Source of the DNA: Ramlibacter sp. | GTDB taxonomy: Bacteria; Pseudomonadota; Gammaproteobacteria; Burkholderiales; Burkholderiaceae_C | DNA length: 64,000 bases | Assembly: GCA_030695945.1 (NCBI GenBank) | Contig: JAUYOG010000006.1 | Span: forward strand, 118,655 to 182,654 | Direction of reading: 5' to 3' | Part shown: positions 11,778 to 22,408 of the stretch, piece by piece | Layout: each line of letters begins with the position of its first letter | Numbering within the stretch: position 1 is the stretch's first letter | Translations under genes and position numbers: made by a program | Notes under the pieces: generated by a model | Told to the model about the DNA's origin: nothing | Seen by the model: only the letters and a program-made list of their open reading frames with translations | Database searches by the model: none

Positions 11778-13232
11778 ATGCTGATCACTTTCGTCGTCCT
11801 GTACCTGGTCGCCTCGGTGGCGATCGGCCTGTTCGCGGCCAAGCGCGTCAAAAACACGGCCGACTACGCCGTCGCCGGCCGCAGCCTCGCGCTGCCCGTG
11901 GTCATCGCCACGACCTTTGCCACGTGGTTCGGCTCCGAAACCGTGCTGGGCGTCTCCGCCCGCTTCGTCTCGGGCGGGCTGGGCGCGGTGGTCGAAGACC
12001 CGTTCGGCGCGTCGATGTGCCTGATCTTCGTCGGTCTTTTTTTCGCGTACAAGCTGTACCAGAAGAACCTCATCACGCTGGGTGACTACTACCGCCAGCG
12101 CTTCGGCCGCAACATCGAGGTCATCTGCTCCGTCATCATCGTGATCAGCTACCTGGGGTGGGTCGCCGCGCAGGTCACGGCGCTGGGCCTCGTGTTCAAC
12201 CTGCTGTCCCAGGACGCGATCTCGGTGCCGGCCGGCATGGCCATCGGCATCTCGGTGGTGCTCGTCTACACGCTGTTCGGCGGCATGTGGTCGGTGGCGC
12301 TGACCGATTTCGTGCAGATGATCGTGATCGGCCTCGGCCTGATCGCCATCGCCTGGTTCGCCGCCGACCTGGCCGGCGGCGCGGGCAAGGTGTTCGAGTA
12401 CGCGTCCACCGAGGGCAAGTTCCAGTTCTTCCCCACCGGCGGCGCCAAGGAATGGGTGTTCTTCTTCGCGGCGGCCATCACCATGATGCTGGGCTCCATC
12501 CCGCAGCAGGACGTGTTCCAGCGCGTCATGTCGTCGGACAGTGCCGAGACGGCTGTGCGCGGCCCGGTGATCGGCGGCACCTTGTACTTCCTGTTCGCCC
12601 TGATCCCGATGTTCGTCGTGACCGCCGCCGTCATGGTCATGGGGCCCGAGGCCCAGGCGCTGCTGAAGGACGATCCCCAGAAGGTCCTGCCGACGCTCGT
12701 CATGACGAAGATGCCCGTCATGCTGCAGGTGGCGTTCTTTGGCGCGCTGCTATCGGCCATCATGTCCACGGCTTCCGCGACGCTGCTCGCGCCGAGCACC
12801 GCCTTCGTGGAGAACATCCTGCGCAACATCCGCCCCGGCATGAGCGACGCGGCCACCCTGCGGGCCATGCGCCTTTCGGTGCTGGTCCTGTCCGGCATCG
12901 TGCTGGCCTACGCGATCACCATGCAGGGCACCTCGATCTACGAGCTCGTCTCGGGGGCCTACCAGGTGCCGCTGGTGGGCGCATTCGTGCCTTTGGTGTT
13001 CGGGTTGTACTGGAAGCGGGCGACCACCCAGGGCGCGCTGGCCTCCATCGTGCTCGGGCTGGGAACCTGGCTGACTTTCATCGCGACGCCGGCATTGTCC
13101 GAGGCTTTTCCGCAGCAGCTCGCCGGCCTGCTGGCGGCGCTGGCCGGCATGATCCTCGGCTCGCTCTTGCCGCAGCGCCTGCAGGACCACAAGGGCCACG
13201 TGCACCATTTCCAGGGCAGCACGGCGGCCTGA
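11778..13232 (+). CDS. Sodium:solute symporter family protein
   Basis: Multi-TM SSS-family protein: ADYAVAGRSLALPVV, ATWFGSETVLG. Confidence 0.9.
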   Translation: MLITFVVLYLVASVAIGLFAAKRVKNTADYAVAGRSLALPVVIATTFATWFGSETVLGVSARFVSGGLGAVVEDPFGASMCLIFVGLFFAYKLYQKNLITLGDYYRQRFGRNIEVICSVIIVISYLGWVAAQVTALGLVFNLLSQDAISVPAGMAIGISVVLVYTLFGGMWSVALTDFVQMIVIGLGLIAIAWFAADLAGGAGKVFEYASTEGKFQFFPTGGAKEWVFFFAAAITMMLGSIPQQDVFQRVMSSDSAETAVRGPVIGGTLYFLFALIPMFVVTAAVMVMGPEAQALLKDDPQKVLPTLVMTKMPVMLQVAFFGALLSAIMSTASATLLAPSTAFVENILRNIRPGMSDAATLRAMRLSVLVLSGIVLAYAITMQGTSIYELVSGAYQVPLVGAFVPLVFGLYWKRATTQGALASIVLGLGTWLTFIATPALSEAFPQQLAGLLAALAGMILGSLLPQRLQDHKGHVHHFQGSTAA

Positions 13233-13331
13233 GGGCGCACCGGCCGGGGCCGGGCGGACGCGCGGGGTTTAAATCGCGCCCTCCGCCTATAATTGAGGGC
13301 TTTGCACCTTCACCAACCCTGCCTGACAGCC

Positions 13332-13691
13332 ATGCCCATCTACGCTTACAAATGCGCCTCCTGCGGCCATGCCAAGGACGTGCTGCAGAAGCTCTCCGAT
13401 GAGCCGTTGACGGTCTGCCCGGCCTGCGGCGCGGCGTCCTTCAGCAAGCAGGTCACCGCCGCCGGCTTCCAGCTCAAGGGCTCCGGCTGGTACGCCACCG
13501 ATTTCCGCAACGGCTCCAAGCCCGCACCCGCAGGCGGCGACAAGGCCGATGGGGCCGCCAAGCCCGCGGACGGCGCCGCCAAGACCGGCGACACGGCCGC
13601 CAAGCCCGCCGAAACCCCCGCTGCCCCGGCCAAGCCCGACGCCCCTTCCGCCTCCGCGGGCGGCTGCGGCGGCCGCTGCGCCTGCCACTAG
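13332..13691 (+). CDS. FmdB family zinc ribbon protein
   Basis: MPIYAYKCASCG...VCPACG zinc ribbon followed by a low-complexity tail. Confidence 0.9.
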   Translation: MPIYAYKCASCGHAKDVLQKLSDEPLTVCPACGAASFSKQVTAAGFQLKGSGWYATDFRNGSKPAPAGGDKADGAAKPADGAAKTGDTAAKPAETPAAPAKPDAPSASAGGCGGRCACH

Positions 13692-13705
13692 ACCCAAGGA
13701 ACCCG

Positions 13706-14323
13706 ATGTCCGCCCTGCGCAAATGGTTCGTCGCCGGCCTCCTGGTGATCGTGCCGGTCGCCATCACGGTCTCCGTGCTGCAGTGGATCATCGGGATGCT
13801 GGACCAGACACTGCTGATCCTGCCTGAGGCTTGGCGGCCGGACCGCCTGATCGGCGTCCACATCCCGGGCTTCGGCGTCCTGCTGACGCTGACGATCCTG
13901 CTGGTGGTCGGGGCCGTGGTCAGCAACTTCCTGGGCAAGAAGCTGGTGACCTGGGGCGACACCCTGGTCAGCCGCATCCCGGTCGTGCGCTCCATCTACT
14001 CCAGCGTCAAGCAGGTGTCGGACACGCTGTTCTCTCCGAGCGGCAACGCCTTCCGCACCGCCGTGCTGGTGCAGTGGCCGCGGCCCGAGGTCTGGACCAT
14101 CGGCTTCGTCACCGGCACGCCCGGCGGCGATGTGACGAACTACCTCGTGGGCGACTACCTGAGCGTCTACGTGCCGACCACGCCCAACCCCACCGGGGGT
14201 TATTTCGTGATGCTGCGCAAGAGCGACTGCGTCGAACTGAAGATGAGCGTCGATGAAGCGCTCAAGTACGTCATTTCCATGGGCGTCGTCGTCCCCGGCG
14301 CGCCGAGCAACAACAACCGTTGA
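13706..14323 (+). CDS. DUF502 family membrane protein
   Basis: Two TM segments; [32 protein letters not shown]. Confidence 0.9.
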   Translation: MSALRKWFVAGLLVIVPVAITVSVLQWIIGMLDQTLLILPEAWRPDRLIGVHIPGFGVLLTLTILLVVGAVVSNFLGKKLVTWGDTLVSRIPVVRSIYSSVKQVSDTLFSPSGNAFRTAVLVQWPRPEVWTIGFVTGTPGGDVTNYLVGDYLSVYVPTTPNPTGGYFVMLRKSDCVELKMSVDEALKYVISMGVVVPGAPSNNNR

Positions 14324-14369
14324 CGCAGGGCGCCGCCGCCGGCGCCGCGTCCTTCTACAAGGCCATCCC

Positions 14370-16166
14370 ATGTCCCAAATGCGCACCACCTATTGCGGTC
14401 TCGTGACCGAAGCCCAGCTGGGCCAGACCGTCACCCTGTGCGGCTGGGTGAACCGCCGACGCGACCACGGCGGGGTGATCTTCGTCGACCTGCGCGACCG
14501 CGAAGGCTACGTGCAGGTGGTCTGCGACCCGGACCGCGCCGAGATGTTCAGGATCGCCGAGGGCCTGCGCAACGAATTCTGCGTGCAGGTCAAGGGCCTG
14601 GTGCGCGCGCGCCCGGAAGGCACGACCAACGACAACCTCAAGAGCGGCAAGATCGAGCTCCTGTGCCATGAGCTCGTGGTTCTCAATCCCTCGGTCACGC
14701 CGCCGTTCCAGCTCGACGACGAAAGCCTGTCGGAGACGACGCGCCTGGTGCACCGCGTGCTGGACCTGCGCCGGCCCTACATGCAGAACAACCTGATGCT
14801 GCGCTACAAGGTGACGATGGAGGTGCGCAAGTTCCTCGACGCCAACGGCTTCATCGACATCGAAACCCCCATGCTCACCAAGAGCACCCCGGAAGGCGCG
14901 CGCGACTACCTGGTGCCCAGCCGCGTGCACGACGGCATGTTCTTCGCGCTGCCGCAGTCGCCCCAGCTGTTCAAGCAGCTGCTGATGATCGCCGGCTACG
15001 ACCGCTACTACCAGATCACCAAGTGCTTCCGCGACGAGGACCTGCGCGCCGACCGCCAGCCCGAGTTCACCCAGATCGACGTGGAAACCTCGTTCCTCAC
15101 GGAAGAGGAAATCCGCGAGATGTTCGAGGGCATGATCCGCACGACGTTCAAGCACGTGAAGGGCATCGACATCGGCGCCTTTCCCGTGATGAAGCATTCC
15201 GAGGCGATGCGCCTGTACGGCTCCGACAAGCCCGACCTGCGCGTGAAGCTCGAGTTCACCGACGTCACCGACGTGATGAAGGACGTGGACTTCAAGGTGT
15301 TCTCGGGCCCGGCCAACGCGGACGACGGCCGCGTCGTCGCGCTGCGAGTGCCTGGCGGCGCCGTGATGAGCCGCGGCGAGATCGATGCCTATGGCGAGTT
15401 CGTCAAGATCTACGGCGCCAAGGGCCTGGCCTGGATCAAGGTCAACGACGCGGCGGCGGGGCGCGAGGGCCTGCAGTCGCCCATCGTCAAGAACCTGCAT
15501 GACCGCGCCATCGCGGAAATCGTCACGCGCACCGGCGCCGCCAACGGCGACGTCATCTTCTTCGGTGCCGACAAGGCCAAGGTCGTCAACGACGCCATCG
15601 GCGCGCTGCGCGTCAAGGTCGGCCACAGCGAGTTCGGCAAGGCCCACGGCCTGGTCGAGGGCGAATGGAAGCCGCTGTGGGTGATCGACTTCCCGATGTT
15701 CGAGTTCGACGAGGAAGGGCAGCGCTGGAATGCGGTGCACCACCCCTTCACCTCGCCCAAGGACGGCCACGAAGACTGGCTGGAGACCGACCCCGGCCGT
15801 TGCGTCGCCAAGGCCTACGACGCCGTCCTGAACGGCATCGAGCTGGGCGGCGGCTCGGTTCGTATCCACCGTGAGGACGTGCAGAGCAAGGTGTTCCGGG
15901 CGCTCAAGATCGGCGCCGAGGAGGCGCAGGCCAAGTTCGGCTTCCTGCTGGACGCGCTGCAGTACGGCGCGCCCCCGCACGGCGGCATCGCGATCGGGCT
16001 GGACCGCTTCGTGATGCTGATGACGGGCGCCGAGAGCCTGCGCGACGTGATTGCCTTCCCCAAGACCCAGCGCGCCCAGTGCCTGCTGACCCAGGCACCC
16101 AGCGCCGTGGACGAGAAGCAGCTGCGCGAACTGCACATCCGCCTGCGCAACGTGACGCCCGTTTGA
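14370..16166 (+). CDS. aspS: Aspartate--tRNA ligase
   Basis: Class II aaRS motifs; [41 protein letters not shown]. Confidence 0.97.
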   Translation: MSQMRTTYCGLVTEAQLGQTVTLCGWVNRRRDHGGVIFVDLRDREGYVQVVCDPDRAEMFRIAEGLRNEFCVQVKGLVRARPEGTTNDNLKSGKIELLCHELVVLNPSVTPPFQLDDESLSETTRLVHRVLDLRRPYMQNNLMLRYKVTMEVRKFLDANGFIDIETPMLTKSTPEGARDYLVPSRVHDGMFFALPQSPQLFKQLLMIAGYDRYYQITKCFRDEDLRADRQPEFTQIDVETSFLTEEEIREMFEGMIRTTFKHVKGIDIGAFPVMKHSEAMRLYGSDKPDLRVKLEFTDVTDVMKDVDFKVFSGPANADDGRVVALRVPGGAVMSRGEIDAYGEFVKIYGAKGLAWIKVNDAAAGREGLQSPIVKNLHDRAIAEIVTRTGAANGDVIFFGADKAKVVNDAIGALRVKVGHSEFGKAHGLVEGEWKPLWVIDFPMFEFDEEGQRWNAVHHPFTSPKDGHEDWLETDPGRCVAKAYDAVLNGIELGGGSVRIHREDVQSKVFRALKIGAEEAQAKFGFLLDALQYGAPPHGGIAIGLDRFVMLMTGAESLRDVIAFPKTQRAQCLLTQAPSAVDEKQLRELHIRLRNVTPV

Positions 16167-16187
16167 ACGCCGCCTGGGGCAGAATGA

Positions 16188-16212
16188 AAGGGCGCCGTGA
16201 CGGCGCCCTTTT
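16188..16212 (+). terminator. Intrinsic terminator after aspS
   Basis: AAAGGGCGCCG-TGA-CGGCGCCCTTT perfect 11-bp stem with T tract. Confidence 0.8.
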
Positions 16213-16218
16213 CGATTG

Positions 16219-16683
16219 ATGGACCGTCCCTTCAAGATTCCCGAGTCGGTGCTGGTCGTGATCCACACGCCGGCCCGCAACGTGCTGCTGATCAATCGCG
16301 CGGATGCGCCGGACTACTGGCAATCGGTGACCGGCAGCAAGGACGACGCGGCCGAGGAGCTTCGGCAAACGGCCGTGCGCGAAGTCTTCGAGGAAACGGG
16401 CATCGGCTGCGGGCCGGGCACGGTGCTTCACGCGGGGCTCGAGGACTGGGGCCTGCAGAACGTCTACGACATCTACCCGCGCTGGCAGCATCGCTATGCG
16501 CCTGGAGTGACGCGCAACACCGAGCACGTGTTCGGCCTGTGCGTGCCCGAAGGCACGCCTGTCACGCTGAACCCGCGCGAGCACACGGCTTACAAGTGGC
16601 TGCCCTGGCGGGAGGCCGCGGATGCGTGCTTCTCGCCGTCGAACGCAGAGGCGATCCTGATGCTGCCACAATTTGGATCATGA
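16219..16683 (+). CDS. nudB: Dihydroneopterin triphosphate diphosphatase (NUDIX)
   Basis: NUDIX box (VREVFEETGI); position after aspS as in many proteobacteria. Confidence 0.85.
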   Translation: MDRPFKIPESVLVVIHTPARNVLLINRADAPDYWQSVTGSKDDAAEELRQTAVREVFEETGIGCGPGTVLHAGLEDWGLQNVYDIYPRWQHRYAPGVTRNTEHVFGLCVPEGTPVTLNPREHTAYKWLPWREAADACFSPSNAEAILMLPQFGS

Positions 16684-17411
16684 GCAGTACGTTGAGAGTC
16701 GCGACATACAACATCCACAAGGGTGTGCAGGGGATGGGACCGACGCGGCGGCTCGAGATCCACAACATCGGCCACGCGGTCGAGCAGCTCGACGCCGACA
16801 TCGTCTGCCTGCAGGAAGTGAGAAAGCTCCACCGGCGCGAGGAGCAGTTCTTCACCCGGTGGCCGCAGCTGCCGCAGGCCGAGTTCCTCGCGCCCGAGGG
16901 CTACACGCCGGTCTACCAGACCAATGCGACCACCCGGCACGGCGAGCACGGCAATGCGCTCCTCTCGCGGTGGCCGGTGGTCTCGCACGGCCACGAGGAC
17001 TGTTCCGACCACCGTTTCGAGCAGCGCGGCATGCTGCATGTCGAGGTGCAGCTGGAGCGGCGCATCGTGCACGTCATCGTGCTGCACCTGGGGCTGATCG
17101 CCGCCAGCCGCCTGCGGCAGGTGGAACAGCTGGGCCGCTTCATCGAGCGCGAGATTCCCGCTCGCGCCCCGCTGGTGGTCGCGGGCGACTTCAACGACTG
17201 GGGCGGCAAGCTGCGCCCGGCCATGAACAAGCTGGGCCTGAAGGACTTCATCGGCGAGCGCCAGCTCACCTATCCGGCGCGGCTGCCGCTCACGCAGCTG
17301 GACTACGTGTACGCGCGGGGCCTCAAGCCCGTGGGCGTGGAAATCCCGCGCGGCCGGATCTGGTGGCGCATGTCCGACCACCTGCCCCTGATCGCGGAGT
17401 TCAAGGTGTAG
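16680..17411 (+). CDS. Endonuclease/exonuclease/phosphatase family protein
   Basis: VATYNIHKGVQG, VVAGDFNDW, SDHLPLIAEF motifs; ATG overlaps the upstream stop. Confidence 0.9.
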   Translation: MSSTLRVATYNIHKGVQGMGPTRRLEIHNIGHAVEQLDADIVCLQEVRKLHRREEQFFTRWPQLPQAEFLAPEGYTPVYQTNATTRHGEHGNALLSRWPVVSHGHEDCSDHRFEQRGMLHVEVQLERRIVHVIVLHLGLIAASRLRQVEQLGRFIEREIPARAPLVVAGDFNDWGGKLRPAMNKLGLKDFIGERQLTYPARLPLTQLDYVYARGLKPVGVEIPRGRIWWRMSDHLPLIAEFKV

Positions 17412-17421
17412 GCGGTCCGCG

Positions 17422-18642
17422 ATGTCGCACGCCCTTCCTCCCCTGCGCCGCGCCCACCGGCTGCGGCTGCTGCAAGGCAGTGGCGAGCTGTTCCCTTTCC
17501 TGGTGGAGGCGATGGACGCCGCCCAGCGCGAGATCAGGCTCGAAACCTATATTTTCGATTTCACCGGGCAGGGCGCGGAGATCGCCTACGCCCTGGAACG
17601 CGCGGCACGCCGGGGCGTGAGCGTCAAGGTCGTGGTGGACGGCTTCGGCAGCGAGCCGCTTCCCCCGTCATGGACGGAGCGCTTCCTGCAGGCCGGCGTG
17701 GAGTGGCGTGTGTTCGCCCCGCCGGGCCGGCTCGGCATGCTCCGGCTGGGCAGCTGGCGGCGCCTGCACCGCAAGCTGTGCGCGGTGGATGGCGAGGTCG
17801 GCTTCTGCGGCGGCATCAACATCCTCGACGATTTCCATGACCCCAACCACGGCCCGCTCGCGTCGCCGCGGCTGGATTTCGCGGTGCGGGTGACCGGGCC
17901 GCTGGTGGCGGACATGGTGGCGAGCATGGAGCGCCTGTGGTTGCGCATGCAGGCCGTGCGCGACATCCGGCAGGCGCGGCTGGCCGGGGCCCTGGAGTCG
18001 TTGCGCGCATCCGGCACGGCGCCGGCGACGGCGCCCCGCGCACCGCCCGCGCCCGAGGGCCCGAGCGCGCGCGCCGCACTGGTGCTGCGTGACAACCTGC
18101 GCAACCGCTCCCGCATCGAGCGCGCCTACCGCCGTGCCATCGGCCGCGCGCGCGAGGAAATCATCATCGCCAACGCCTATTTCGTGCCGGGCCGAAAGAT
18201 GCGCCACGCGCTCGTGGAGGCGGCGAACCGGGGCGTCAAGGTGCGCCTGCTGCTGCAGGGCCGCTACGAGTATTTCATGCAGTTCTACGCGGCCCGCCCG
18301 ATCTACGGCGCGCTGCTGCGCGCGGGCGTCGAGATCCACGAGTACTCGCCCAGCTTCCTGCATGCCAAGGTGGCCGTGATCGACGGCCGTTGGGCCACCG
18401 TGGGCTCGTCCAACCTCGACCCGCTGAGCCTGCTGCTTGCACGCGAAGCCAACGTGGTCGTCGAGGACATCGGCTTCGCCGCGCTGCTGCGCACCCGCCT
18501 GATGCAGGCGATCCGCCAGGAAGGCCGTGAAATGGAAGCCAACGAATACCGGAACCGGCCCCTGCGCCAGCGGTTCATGGAGGGCCTGGCGCTCGCCCTG
18601 ATGCGGTTGGCCCTGGCCGTGCAAGGAAAGAAATACCTGTAG
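17422..18642 (+). CDS. clsB: Cardiolipin synthase ClsB
   Basis: Two phospholipase D HKD motifs (HRKLCAVDG, HAKVAVIDG). Confidence 0.9.
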   Translation: MSHALPPLRRAHRLRLLQGSGELFPFLVEAMDAAQREIRLETYIFDFTGQGAEIAYALERAARRGVSVKVVVDGFGSEPLPPSWTERFLQAGVEWRVFAPPGRLGMLRLGSWRRLHRKLCAVDGEVGFCGGINILDDFHDPNHGPLASPRLDFAVRVTGPLVADMVASMERLWLRMQAVRDIRQARLAGALESLRASGTAPATAPRAPPAPEGPSARAALVLRDNLRNRSRIERAYRRAIGRAREEIIIANAYFVPGRKMRHALVEAANRGVKVRLLLQGRYEYFMQFYAARPIYGALLRAGVEIHEYSPSFLHAKVAVIDGRWATVGSSNLDPLSLLLAREANVVVEDIGFAALLRTRLMQAIRQEGREMEANEYRNRPLRQRFMEGLALALMRLALAVQGKKYL

Positions 18643-18644
18643 CG

Positions 18645-19676
18645 ATGGCTGACCTGGTCGTGCACCGGCCCGAGGGCCTGTATTGCCCACCCGGCGATTT
18701 CTACATCGACCCGTGGCGGCCGGTGCCGCGCGCGGTGATCACCCACGCCCATTCCGACCATGCCCGCGTCGGCCACGGGCACTACCTGGCCTCGCAGCCG
18801 TCCGAAGGCGTCCTGCGCGCGCGGCTGGGCGAAATCGACCTGCAGACGCTCGCCTACGGCGAACGCATCGTCCACAACGGGGTGGCGGTCTCGCTGCACC
18901 CGGCGGGCCATGTGCTGGGGTCGTCCCAGGTGCGCCTGGAGCACGGCGGGCAGGTCTGGGTCGCCAGCGGCGATTACAAGGTCGCCCCCGACAGGACCTG
19001 CGCGCCGTTCGAGCCGGTCAGGTGCGACGTGTTCATCACCGAATCCACCTTCGGGCTGCCGATCTATCGCTGGTGCCCCGACGACGAGCTCTTCGCGGAC
19101 ATCAACGGCTGGTGGGCGCGCAACGTCGTGGCGGGACGGGCCAGCGTGCTCACGTGCTACAGCTTCGGCAAGGCGCAACGCATCCTCTCGGGCGTGGACC
19201 CTTCGATCGGGCCGATCGTCGTGCACGGTGCCGTGGAACCGCTCAACCGCGCCTACCGCGCAGCCGGCGTCGACCTGCCGCAAACGAGCATGGTCACCCA
19301 CGTCAAGGACAGGGCCGACCTCAAGCGCGCCCTCGTCGTCTGCCCGCCGAGCGCTGCGGCGAGCCCGTGGATGCGGCGATTCGGCGATGCGAGCACCGCG
19401 TTCGCCAGCGGCTGGATGCAGCTGCGCGGCGCCCGGCGGCGCGGCGGGTGGGATCGCGGCTTCGTGCTGTCGGACCACGCGGACTGGCCCGGCCTGATGG
19501 GCGCGATCGGCGCGACCGGCGCGCAGCGAGTCATCGTCACGCACGGCAGCGTGCCGGTCATGGTGCGCTACCTCACCGAGCAGGGCCTGCAGGCCGAGGC
19601 TTTCGACACCGAATACGGCGGCGACGGCGTGGAGGCGGATGTCCGGCCGGACGTGGAGGAGGGCGGCACGCCGTGA
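18645..19676 (+). CDS. Ligase-associated DNA damage response exonuclease (metallo-beta-lactamase fold)
   Basis: THAHSDHARVG motif, HPAGHVLGSSQV; overlaps ligase gene. Confidence 0.9.
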   Translation: MADLVVHRPEGLYCPPGDFYIDPWRPVPRAVITHAHSDHARVGHGHYLASQPSEGVLRARLGEIDLQTLAYGERIVHNGVAVSLHPAGHVLGSSQVRLEHGGQVWVASGDYKVAPDRTCAPFEPVRCDVFITESTFGLPIYRWCPDDELFADINGWWARNVVAGRASVLTCYSFGKAQRILSGVDPSIGPIVVHGAVEPLNRAYRAAGVDLPQTSMVTHVKDRADLKRALVVCPPSAAASPWMRRFGDASTAFASGWMQLRGARRRGGWDRGFVLSDHADWPGLMGAIGATGAQRVIVTHGSVPVMVRYLTEQGLQAEAFDTEYGGDGVEADVRPDVEEGGTP

Positions 19677-21478
19677 AGCGATTCGCCGCCCTGTTCGCCG
19701 AGCTCGACGCGACCACCTCCACCAACGCGAAGGTCGAGGCGCTGCAGCGCTACTTCGGCCAGGCACCGGCCGCGGATGCGGCCTGGGCCGTGTACTTCCT
19801 TTCGGGAGGCAAGCCGCGCCAGGTCGTGCCCACGTCGCGGCTGGCGATCCTCGCGTGCGAGGTGGCGGGCATCGCCCCCTGGCTGTTCGACGAGTGCTAC
19901 CAGGCCGTCGGCGACCTGGCGGAAACCATCGCGCATGTCCTGCCGCGGGACAGCGAACCCACCGATGTCGGCCTGGCGGTGTGGGTGGAGGAACGGTTGC
20001 TGCCGCTGCGCGGGTTGAGCGAACCGGAAGTCGCGGAACGCATGAAGGCGTACTGGCGCGAACTCGACGCCCAGGGCCGCTTCCTCCTCACCAAGCTGGT
20101 GGGCGGCGGCTTCCGGGTCGGGGTCAGCAAGCTGCTGGTGCAAAGGGCCCTGGCCGCGCACGCGGGCGTCGACGCGAAGCGCGTGGCGCAGCGGATGATG
20201 GGCTACACCGATGGCAAGGTGATGCCCTCGGTGGCGCGCTTCCAGGCCTTGATCGCGGCGCACGACGAAGGCGCCCCGGCGCCGGGGGACGAAGGCCAGC
20301 CCTATCCGTTCTTCCTGGCCCACCAGCTCGATGCACCGCCCGAGGTGTTCGCATCCCGGCTCGGCCCGGTGGCCGACTGGCAGGTCGAGTGGAAGTACGA
20401 CGGCATCCGCGGCCAGGTCGTCAAGCGCGCCGGCAGGGTCTGGCTGTGGTCGCGCGGCGAGGAGCTGGTGACTGAGCGTTTTCCGGAGATCGAGGCGCTG
20501 GCCGCGCAGCTGCCGGACGGCACCGTGCTGGACGGCGAGATCATGGTGTGGAAGGACGACCCGGTCGAGCCGCCGGGGACGTTCATCGGCCGGCCCGCGC
20601 CCTTCTCGCTGCTGCAGCAGCGCATCGGCCGCAAGACGCTCACGAAGAAGGTGCTTGCCGAGGCGCCCGTGACCTTCATGGCCTACGACCTGCTGGAAAA
20701 CGCCGGGCAGGACATCCGGGACCGGCCCCAGCGCGAGCGGCGCGAGCGGCTCGAGGCATTGCTGGGCGGAACCGGCTTCAAGGTGTCGCCCCTGGAAAGC
20801 GGGGCCTCCTGGCTCGAATACGCGAAACGGCGCGAGCGCTCGCGTGAACTCGGCGTCGAGGGCTTCATGCTCAAGCGCGTCGACGCCGCCTACGGCACCG
20901 GCCGCACCAAGGCCGAGGGTCTGTGGTGGAAATGGAAGATCGACCCGATGACCATCGACTGCGTGCTGATCTATGCGCAGGCCGGGCATGGCCGGCGCGC
21001 TTCGGTCTACACCGACTACACGTTCGCGGTCTGGAACCGGGCCCCGGCCAGCCCGGAAGAGGCCGACGCCGTGGTCGAGGCGATGAGCGCCGCTGGGCCG
21101 CCCCGAGGCGCGAAGGCCCCCTCGGGGGGCAGCGCAGCGGCTTCAGCCGCAAGCGTGGGGGCCCGTCCCGCCCGAGAGCCGCCGCAGCCTGGCGCCTTGC
21201 AACTGGTGGCCTTCGCGAAGGCCTACTCCGGGCTCACGGACGAGGAATTCCGGCAGGTCGATGCGATCATCCGCAAGAGCACGCTGGAGAAGTTCGGGCC
21301 GGTGCGCAGCGTGAAGCCTTCGCTGGTCTTCGAGCTGGGTTTCGAGGGCATCAACCGCAGCCCGCGCCACAAGAGCGGCATCGCCGTGCGGTTCCCCCGC
21401 ATGCTGCGGATCCGCTTCGACAAGCCCCTGCACGAGGCGAACACCCTCCAGGACCTGGAAACGCTATTGAAGTTGTAG
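19673..21478 (+). CDS. ATP-dependent DNA ligase (ligase-associated DNA damage response family), GTG start
   Basis: Adenylation motif EWKYDGIRGQ, GEIMVW, GFMLKR, WWKWKIDPMTID; GTGA overlap with exonuclease. Confidence 0.92.
   Translation: MKRFAALFAELDATTSTNAKVEALQRYFGQAPAADAAWAVYFLSGGKPRQVVPTSRLAILACEVAGIAPWLFDECYQAVGDLAETIAHVLPRDSEPTDVGLAVWVEERLLPLRGLSEPEVAERMKAYWRELDAQGRFLLTKLVGGGFRVGVSKLLVQRALAAHAGVDAKRVAQRMMGYTDGKVMPSVARFQALIAAHDEGAPAPGDEGQPYPFFLAHQLDAPPEVFASRLGPVADWQVEWKYDGIRGQVVKRAGRVWLWSRGEELVTERFPEIEALAAQLPDGTVLDGEIMVWKDDPVEPPGTFIGRPAPFSLLQQRIGRKTLTKKVLAEAPVTFMAYDLLENAGQDIRDRPQRERRERLEALLGGTGFKVSPLESGASWLEYAKRRERSRELGVEGFMLKRVDAAYGTGRTKAEGLWWKWKIDPMTIDCVLIYAQAGHGRRASVYTDYTFAVWNRAPASPEEADAVVEAMSAAGPPRGAKAPSGGSAAASAASVGARPAREPPQPGALQLVAFAKAYSGLTDEEFRQVDAIIRKSTLEKFGPVRSVKPSLVFELGFEGINRSPRHKSGIAVRFPRMLRIRFDKPLHEANTLQDLETLLKL
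21093..21163 (+). repeat. Dispersed GC-rich hairpin repeat copy, inside the ligase CDS
   Basis: TGGGCCGCCCCGAGGCGCGAAGGCCCCCTCGGGGGGCAGCGCAGCGGCTTCAGCCGCAAGCGTGGGGGCC; resembles the copy at 39676-39747. Confidence 0.7.
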
Positions 21479-21557
21479 CGGCTGTCGCGCGCTGGACAAG
21501 GGTTTGGGCCAAAAACCTTGCATTCGGCGGCGTTTGCGGGCAATGTTACTATTTCGA

Positions 21558-22283
21558 ATGCTCATGAAAGCCGAACACAACCTCAAAGTCGACGAAGCCG
21601 ACGCCGGCACGCCTGTGTCGGTGAAGATCCGCGAGCGCATCCTGGCTGCCCGCAAACGCTTCCATTCCAACGACAACATCGCGGCGTTCATCGAGCCCGG
21701 CGAGATCGAACAGCTGCTCGACGAAGTCGAGGCCAAGATGCAGGGCGTGCTTGACAGCATGGTCATCGACACGGCCAGCGACCACAACACCAGCGACACG
21801 GCGCGCCGGGTCGCCAAGATGTATTTGAACGAAGTGTTCAAGGGCCGCTACACCAAGGCGCCCACCATCACCGAGTTCCCCAACGCCGAGCACCTGAACG
21901 AGCTGATGATCGTCGGCCCGATCACGGTGCGCAGCGCCTGCAGCCACCACTTCTGTCCCGTCATCGGCAAGGTGTGGATCGGCATCATGCCCAACGAGCA
22001 CACCAACGTGATCGGCCTGTCCAAGTACGCGCGGCTGGCCGAGTGGGTGATGGGCCGGCCCCAGATCCAGGAGGAGGCCGTGGTGCAGCTGGCCGACCTG
22101 ATCATGGAGAAGACCCAACCCGACGGCCTGGCCATCGTGATGGAGGCCTCGCATTACTGCATGGCCTGGCGCGGCGTGAAAGACATGGACGCCAAGATGA
22201 TCAACTCGGTCATGCGCGGCGTGTTCCTCAAGGATTCCGCGCTGCGCCGCGAATTCCTCGCGCTCATTCCCGGAAAGAACTGA
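21558..22283 (+). CDS. folE: GTP cyclohydrolase I
   Basis: TVRSACSHHFCPVIGKVWIGIMPN, LSKYARLAEW; start codon choice uncertain. Confidence 0.95.
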   Translation: MLMKAEHNLKVDEADAGTPVSVKIRERILAARKRFHSNDNIAAFIEPGEIEQLLDEVEAKMQGVLDSMVIDTASDHNTSDTARRVAKMYLNEVFKGRYTKAPTITEFPNAEHLNELMIVGPITVRSACSHHFCPVIGKVWIGIMPNEHTNVIGLSKYARLAEWVMGRPQIQEEAVVQLADLIMEKTQPDGLAIVMEASHYCMAWRGVKDMDAKMINSVMRGVFLKDSALRREFLALIPGKN

Positions 22284-22290
22284 AGTGAAA

Positions 22291-22370
22291 GCCCACCCCC
22301 GAAGCGCCTTCGGCGCCTCCCCCTCGAGGGGGCGCCACCAGCGGCCCGGCAAAGCCGGTTCCGCGGTGGC
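22291..22370. repeat. Dispersed GC-rich intergenic repeat, copy A
   Basis: Shares GCCACCAGCGGCCCGGCAAAGCCGGTTCCGCGG exactly with 57112-57195. Confidence 0.8.
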
Positions 22371-22408
22371 TCCCGCATTAGCAGTCCGGGTCCGCGTGGA
22401 GTACTGAG

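Noticed and set aside
14355-16295. 646-aa minus-strand ORF opposite aspS
   Set aside because: Antisense shadow ORF of a universally conserved gene.
18683-19672. N-terminal 330 residues of the 931-aa ORF ending at 21478
   Set aside because: Out-of-frame read-through of the exonuclease gene; the true ligase starts at GTG 19673.
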